From positions 1 through 13,400 of the forward strand of contig JAFXSE010000009.1 in NCBI GenBank assembly GCA_017525855.1: a stretch of 13,400 bases of DNA, read 5' to 3'. Position numbers and translations under genes: made by a program. The first letter of the stretch is position 1. Every line of letters begins with the position of its first letter. This DNA comes from Bacilli bacterium. Its GTDB lineage: Bacteria; Bacillota; Bacilli; RF39; UBA660. A model generated the notes under the pieces. The model ran no database searches, was not told where the DNA came from, and was given only the letters and a program-made list of their open reading frames with translations. Positions 9,493 through 13,400 of this stretch are shown here, piece after piece.

Positions 9493-12400
9493 GACTTGAC
9501 CATCAATATGTGTTGGATCTACAAAGGTTTGAGATAAATCATAATCTTTTTCATTAGAATAATCGTTATCACCATCTCCTACTAAATATAATTGATAATC
9601 TTGGCTTTCTCCATCAGCTGTAACTGTTAAAATATAATCTCCACCTTTTAAACTTGAAAATTGGTCTTTATCTTCATTTTGATAAGTAAATTGAATATAA
9701 TCACCTTTTTTATTAACTTTTAAATTCATATTTATTCCTTGTCCAGTCATTGTACATGAAAATTGATTTGCTGAAGTATATATAGTTTTGAGTCCACCAG
9801 AAGTATATAAAATTAAATTATAGAAAGGAATTTGTAAACTATTTTGAATTGTATATTTTGTATTTGGATACATATCAATTGTAGAATCTAATACCATTTG
9901 TAATTTACTTGATTTCAAACTAAATTCAGGAGCTGTAACTTTTAAAATTTTTGAACCACTACATGGGATATCATGAGTATTATAATAGGCTATAATTTCA
10001 TAAGTACTTGCTGTATCAAAAGCATGTTGGAATCTAATAGCATAATTACTTGTAATTTGAGCAAATTCAAGATTAAAAGATTTTTTAGTAGATTGATCTA
10101 TTGCTGTAACTTGAACATTTCCTTTTATTTCATTTAATTTACCTTCAGTTATTCCCATAAATGCATTATTTCCATCTTTTAAATATACATCAACAAAACC
10201 ATATTCATTTATATTTATATCATTTTTTAATAAATTATAATAAGAATATTCTAAAGAAACTGTTTTTTTTATTCTTGATTGATCATATTTTACATAATAT
10301 TTGTGATTACAAGTACCATCTCTCATGTGAAATACCCAAGTATATTGTTGGTTTGCGAAATCAAGTTTATCTCTAAATTGATAGGCTTTAGCAGTTTTAT
10401 TATATGATATTGTATATTTTCTTGTATCAGCACCATATTGTAAGCAATAAATATCAACATTATTATCAAAGATATTATCTTTAGTTAAATTTTTATAGTT
10501 TTTATCTAAAACAAAGAAGAAAAATTCTAAATTACCATCTACATAATCTCCTATATAATCATAATAATGTTCTCTAGGTTCTGGTAAACTAGTAAATTCA
10601 AATAATTCAGGCTTTTGATATTGTAAATAACAAGCTTGAGATTCTGAAGAATAGACATAATAATTTGCTAATTCATTTCCTTCTACTGTTAATTTGATGT
10701 TACCCCAATATTGGCTACTTATAGTAGCATAAATTTCATAAGTACCCGCAATTGAAAGTGGTACAACTCTATAACTTAATGTTCCACTATTTGTTAATTC
10801 AACTTTAATATTTTTTTTACCTATATCATGATTATATAAATTATTATCATTTGTTTTTAATACAAGTGTGTTAAGCTTTTTTTCTACTCCCATTGAAAAT
10901 TCAATGTCATTATAATTCACACTAAATGATTCCTTTGTTTTTTGGAAACTATATTCATGGAAACAAGTGGTATAAGAACCAATTTTTAATGTATTTGAAT
11001 TAAATCTAAAAGTGACATATTTAACTTCACTTTTATAAGTTATCTTTAAAGTATAATCATAAGAAGATCTTGGAATAATATTATCAGAAGCTTTTTTATC
11101 TACATTATATATACCTATATATTCAGGGGAATTATTATCATGATATATTTCTGCAACAAATTTTGGATAATTAAAAGAATAATCGTGATCACTATAAAAT
11201 TCAACTTTAACTTCTGAAACATCGAAACTTGAAGGATAAGTCTTATATTTAGATATAAGTGTACCTGTTGAATCAGCGAAATCTAATGATGTTAATTTAC
11301 CTCCTTTATCATTTCTATATTCAATTACAGCATTATCTATATCTACCCATTTTTTAGTATAATAATTGAATATTTTTGCATTACCTAATGAAAAAGAAGA
11401 ACTTGATACATATATTATATTTACTTTTGGGCTAATAGTTGTTTTTGATTTTTTACTGTCTTTAGTAGTTAAATACCCATAAAATTGGTATATGCCTGGT
11501 TCTGTAATTTGGAATGGGCATTGATAATAATTTCCTTTATCATTATAACTATTTGTATATGTTTTAGATGAAGGAGTAGTTCTTTTTGTTTGGCAAGAAA
11601 AGTCATATTCACCTGTACTAATAAATGTTTTAATATCCATTATATTTCCTTTTCCATCTTTAAAGTAACAATTATAATATGCAGTATCTCCTTCTTTTAA
11701 AGTTGGCGCTTCAGTATATCCATCTATAGTACAATAAGAATCAGCAGCACTTACTCCCCCTATTATGACATTGAAATTAATAGATTCTGACATATAGGCG
11801 TTTTTAGTAATTTCATAGCTACCAGTTTTTACTACAGTAATAACTAATTGATAATGAGAATCTTTTTGTCTCATAGTAAGAGTGGCAGAATTTGCTTTAG
11901 TTAATGTTAATCCAGTATTTTTTAATATATCAGATGATGTTGTACCGGCATCTGCATCATTTCCAAAGCTATCTTTTAATTCAAAATCAAGTACTATTTC
12001 AATTGAAGATCCTTTTAAAGGGAAATCTCCATCTACTGTTCCATAAGTTAATGTTCTTACACCATTTGAAGAAGTTGAAAAATTATCTATATTTGTTACA
12101 GTTCCATCATGACCGATTAAATTTATATTGTTTATAGCACCTCCGACAATGGTATATTTATTTTCTGGTCCTACACCATGAGAAGCTTCAGATATACCAA
12201 TAGTGTGTTCACCAAGAACATTGCAAGCATTCATCGATAAGAAAAGGCTATATTCATCTTTCATTCTGATTTGTAAGTTAGAAGCAGCACAATCTAAAGA
12301 TAAAGAGAATGAATAAGTCCAGATACCTTGTCTGAAACAATGTGGTATTACTTGGCCTTTATTATTGATAAATGAGAAAAGATATTGAACAGTTTCACCA

Positions 12401-13206
12401 GCTTTATATGTATAAGTATCTAATTCTTGTTCATCCACATAGAATTTACCGCTCATTTTAGAAATATCAAAATTATCTTCACAAATAAATGTTCCAAGGA
12501 CATTTAATTCTCTTCTATTACCATTCATGTTACCAGTGAATCCTACATAAGCAGTATTTGAACCTAAAACACTATATAGATCTACATTATGAGAAAAAAG
12601 TAATTCATTTGGTCCAGAATATACCATTAATTTTTTGTCAGTATATATAAGCCTGAAATCCCAAGTCATGTCTTTTGAAGGATTAAATCTTTGATTAATT
12701 AATTTTCCAGAAATATAGGCTGCACTATCATCATTTGAGCATTGAGAATCACAATACCTGAAAGAATAGCTACTTTCATCAGGATCATTAAGAGTTTTAT
12801 CAAAATCAAATTCAAGAATAAAGCTTTTTGTGAATCCATAATATCCTATATAATCACTTGTTCCAGTACTTAATTTATTTTTGTTTTTAGAAATAACAAT
12901 AGTAAAACCTTGTAAAGTTCCTTCAGTATTAGTTTCTATATAATCAATTCCATTGATCTCAGCTTTTAAATGAACTTCAAATCTAGGCTCTATTAAAACT
13001 TTTCTTCTGTACCATAGAGCCCCATTACCTTCATGGAAAAGTAATGCTGGGACATAATTTCTAGCGGCACCTTCTTCACTTGCTGATGTTTCATCTAAAT
13101 ATGTTTTTCTCATACCTGATGGGCAGGTGTCTTGAGTCATAGTTGATTGGATGACAACCATCCATAATAATAATGCCAGAAAACTAAATCTTTTTATAGT
13201 TTTCAT
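8251..13206 (-). CDS. N-terminal part of the giant lectin/Ig-repeat protein (residues 1-1651)
   Basis: This is the 5' portion of the locus, 1,651 codons ending at the internal TAA. The ATG at 13206 is the first in frame: an in-frame TAA lies upstream at 13282-13284 with no ATG between. It begins with a basic and hydrophobic signal sequence (MKTIKRFSFLALLLWMVVIQ). An L-type lectin-like domain covers about residues 45-243. Repeat units 1-3 follow, with Ig/filamin-like modules marked by turns such as DSFGN (412-416 and 1356-1360) and DQFKN (1597-1601). A CxxC pair lies at 1547/1550. The last residues, NINKW, match the start of a module that goes on past the TAA, so the protein does not end at a natural domain edge. 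If the TAA terminates translation, the product would be a secreted protein of 1,651 residues lacking the Cys-rich tail. Confidence 0.9.
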   Translation of the reverse strand: MKTIKRFSFLALLLWMVVIQSTMTQDTCPSGMRKTYLDETSASEEGAARNYVPALLFHEGNGALWYRRKVLIEPRFEVHLKAEINGIDYIETNTEGTLQGFTIVISKNKNKLSTGTSDYIGYYGFTKSFILEFDFDKTLNDPDESSYSFRYCDSQCSNDDSAAYISGKLINQRFNPSKDMTWDFRLIYTDKKLMVYSGPNELLFSHNVDLYSVLGSNTAYVGFTGNMNGNRRELNVLGTFICEDNFDISKMSGKFYVDEQELDTYTYKAGETVQYLFSFINNKGQVIPHCFRQGIWTYSFSLSLDCAASNLQIRMKDEYSLFLSMNACNVLGEHTIGISEASHGVGPENKYTIVGGAINNINLIGHDGTVTNIDNFSTSSNGVRTLTYGTVDGDFPLKGSSIEIVLDFELKDSFGNDADAGTTSSDILKNTGLTLTKANSATLTMRQKDSHYQLVITVVKTGSYEITKNAYMSESINFNVIIGGVSAADSYCTIDGYTEAPTLKEGDTAYYNCYFKDGKGNIMDIKTFISTGEYDFSCQTKRTTPSSKTYTNSYNDKGNYYQCPFQITEPGIYQFYGYLTTKDSKKSKTTISPKVNIIYVSSSSFSLGNAKIFNYYTKKWVDIDNAVIEYRNDKGGKLTSLDFADSTGTLISKYKTYPSSFDVSEVKVEFYSDHDYSFNYPKFVAEIYHDNNSPEYIGIYNVDKKASDNIIPRSSYDYTLKITYKSEVKYVTFRFNSNTLKIGSYTTCFHEYSFQKTKESFSVNYNDIEFSMGVEKKLNTLVLKTNDNNLYNHDIGKKNIKVELTNSGTLSYRVVPLSIAGTYEIYATISSQYWGNIKLTVEGNELANYYVYSSESQACYLQYQKPELFEFTSLPEPREHYYDYIGDYVDGNLEFFFFVLDKNYKNLTKDNIFDNNVDIYCLQYGADTRKYTISYNKTAKAYQFRDKLDFANQQYTWVFHMRDGTCNHKYYVKYDQSRIKKTVSLEYSYYNLLKNDININEYGFVDVYLKDGNNAFMGITEGKLNEIKGNVQVTAIDQSTKKSFNLEFAQITSNYAIRFQHAFDTASTYEIIAYYNTHDIPCSGSKILKVTAPEFSLKSSKLQMVLDSTIDMYPNTKYTIQNSLQIPFYNLILYTSGGLKTIYTSANQFSCTMTGQGINMNLKVNKKGDYIQFTYQNEDKDQFSSLKGGDYILTVTADGESQDYQLYLVGDGDNDYSNEKDYDLSQTFVDPTHIDGQVGKTYEIKLEFRAKDGLRWNYRGSLDKFKFTNSYGLSSDKFITKVVEGYKKGQYIISVTQNVVTDKGDNILTILYDSKQIPQTVSLTIKGGDFAKLVLVDGPTDGNVINHPILTFKPVDSFGNLYTFDSSVTKEYLNKLTHGKSLEGVSLTTNNYLENGLLKVQYKTTISTNVQVTSDYLDEPINYRIKSGPISPETSYAEMQTSPDQAAGSNYTIVIYPKDIYLNDIDDLGDKQKDEFLTYYKIVETDEKFTVKDCKLSEGHSSAIDIIIRKLIDDTTNVYDTIECVTPISYIGNIAFHVHYLEDEIECKNCVFSVFASQFDFQNTKTYYKNKEYYLDTKKQNEVEAKKEPIFDITFFDQFKNSITDPEFLEELDIEVIFEGADVKLCVTNSIGKKVATLCPSSNGDDNINKW
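9493..10890 (-). repeat. repeat unit 2 (residues 773-1238)
   Basis: Opens with a degenerate element, LVLKTNDNNLYNHD (781-794), in the place of LELRT....R.N.W. Modules later in the unit match unit 4 well. FSLKSSKLQ (1095-1103) and IPFYNLILYTSGG (1126-1138) correspond to IDLKSSKLY and CPFYKLYLYTANG of unit 4. KGGDYILTVTADG (1187-1199) corresponds to PGGLYHLGLTVDG. The unit ends in DPTHIDGQVG just before unit 3. Confidence 0.68.
10891..12399 (-). repeat. repeat unit 1 (residues 270-772), divergent
   Basis: This is the first and most divergent unit. It opens with YKAGETVQYLFSFINNKGQV (268-287), which fits the AG-plus-strand opening of later units but lacks the LRT and Trp residues. Ig/filamin-like modules follow, with turns DSFGN (412-416) and DGKGN (517-521) and link-type starts IGGVSAADS (482-490). 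It is about 40 residues longer than the other units. Assignment to the series rests on spacing and the opening motif and is the weakest of the eight. Confidence 0.5.
12478..13074 (-). other. L-type (legume-like) lectin domain
   Basis: Residues about 45-243. Seen in order: TLQGFTIVISKN (98-109, like the D-G-F-A-F-V-I strand of legume lectins); LEFDFDKTLNDPDE (131-144), matching the family's E-F-D-x-x-x-N-x-x-D-P metal-binding strand and loop with D134, N140 and D141; TWDFRLIYTDKKLMVYSG (181-198), like the W-x-V-x-I-x-Y strand; and TAYVGFTGNMNG (218-229) followed by LNVLGTF, the usual closing Y-V-G-F-[ST] strand. C152 and C156 form a close pair. Proteins with this fold bind sugars, often with Ca2+ and Mn2+. 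Sugar binding here is inferred. Boundaries are approximate. Confidence 0.72.
13135..13206 (-). other. signal peptide
   Basis: Residues 1 to about 24. There is a positive start (K2, K5, R6), a hydrophobic core (FLALLLWMVV) and a small-polar stretch (STMTQ) before the first cysteine at 28. This is a classic N-terminal secretion signal. The exact cleavage site is uncertain, probably between residues 21 and 25. It indicates entry into the secretory pathway. Confidence 0.88.
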
Positions 13207-13400
13207 TTGTTTTTTAATTGTTTTAAAAAATATTTTTTCGTATTTATCATATATTAGATAAATGAATAAAAACTTTAAATATTATAAATAATATTTAAAT
13301 CATTTAATTAGGATTAAGTTTAATGATATATAATTATTTATTATTTTTTTAAATTCAATAATTATTTTGTATAAATAATCAAATGAAAATATTATATTAT
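13207..13400 (-). promoter_or_regulatory. AT-rich 5' flank and probable promoter region
   Basis: These 194 bases upstream of the start are almost entirely A and T, a sharp change from the coding region. The bases just before the ATG read AAAAACAA, an A-rich leader common in AT-rich protists. In-frame TAA at 13282-13284 closes the frame upstream. TATA-like strings are everywhere, so no particular one can be assigned. No divergent gene, tRNA or telomere repeat is seen. Confidence 0.45.

Larger units (their letters stand above)
232..13206 (-). other. whole locus: one giant secreted lectin/Ig-filamin/Cys-rich protein gene with one internal TAA
   Basis: The two long open stretches lie in the same frame, separated by one TAA at 8251-8253. 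Read through, the locus encodes 4,324 codons plus a terminal TAA. The second stretch does not begin as a gene: its first ATG (8064) falls inside a repeat unit, has no signal peptide, and the 62 codons between the TAA and that ATG continue the repeat homology. Order of parts: signal peptide, L-type lectin domain, eight units of about 460 residues built of Ig/filamin-like modules, Cys-rich tail. I see no transmembrane helix after the signal peptide and no C-terminal hydrophobic anchor, so the product is probably secreted or held by other surface proteins. Single-gene reading: strong. Adhesin or matrix role: inferred from domain types only. No family name is recognised for the full architecture. 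Confidence 0.88.

Noticed and set aside
232..13206. Ciliate code with TAA/TAG read as Gln throughout
   Set aside because: Such a code in AT-rich DNA would give many in-frame TAA and TAG codons. Only one is present in over 4,300 codons, while CAA is used freely for Gln.
1..13400. Bacterial or archaeal features: operon, ribosome binding sites, CRISPR, insertion sequence
   Set aside because: No Shine-Dalgarno sequence before the start, no short direct DNA repeats with spacers, no inverted terminal repeats or transposase. The repeats are at the protein level.

Overview
The window holds one giant protein-coding gene on the minus strand (232 to 13206), with only about 190-230 bases of extremely AT-rich DNA on each side. 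It looks like a eukaryotic microbe. The reading frame runs for more than 4,300 codons without introns. Codons are A/T-ending throughout (AGA, TTA, ATA, GGA, CAA). The product starts with a secretion signal and consists of extracellular lectin, Ig/filamin-like and cysteine-rich domains. The code looks essentially standard: about 54 glutamines in the first 1,651 codons are all CAA or CAG. My best guess is an AT-rich protist with intron-poor, compact genes, such as a litostome (rumen) ciliate. An anaerobic fungus or an amoebozoan is possible. No telomere repeat is present to settle this.

Layout in the direction of transcription (right to left): 13400-13207 is the AT-rich 5' flank. The signal peptide (residues 1 to about 24) and an L-type (legume-like) lectin domain (about 45-243) follow. 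Residues 270 to about 4095 carry eight copies of a higher-order unit of about 460 residues. Each unit opens with an 'AG...LELRT....R.N.W'-type element and contains several Ig/filamin-like beta modules with D-x-Y-G-N turns. The last of these modules (3989-4094) is the clearest filamin/ABP280-type repeat. A cysteine-rich tail (4096-4324, 32 Cys) ends at a TAA at 232-234. Positions 231-1 are the AT-rich 3' flank.

The main anomaly is a single in-frame TAA at 8251-8253 (codon 1652). The same frame continues open for another 2,672 codons. The codon sits where the paralogous unit two copies downstream has CAA (Gln). The two long open frames are therefore one gene carrying a C-to-T nonsense codon. 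It may be a fresh mutation, an allele or sequencing difference, or a read-through or rarely reassigned TAA. The product would be a secreted adhesin or matrix-like protein of about 4,324 residues with no visible transmembrane segment. What it binds cannot be read from the sequence.
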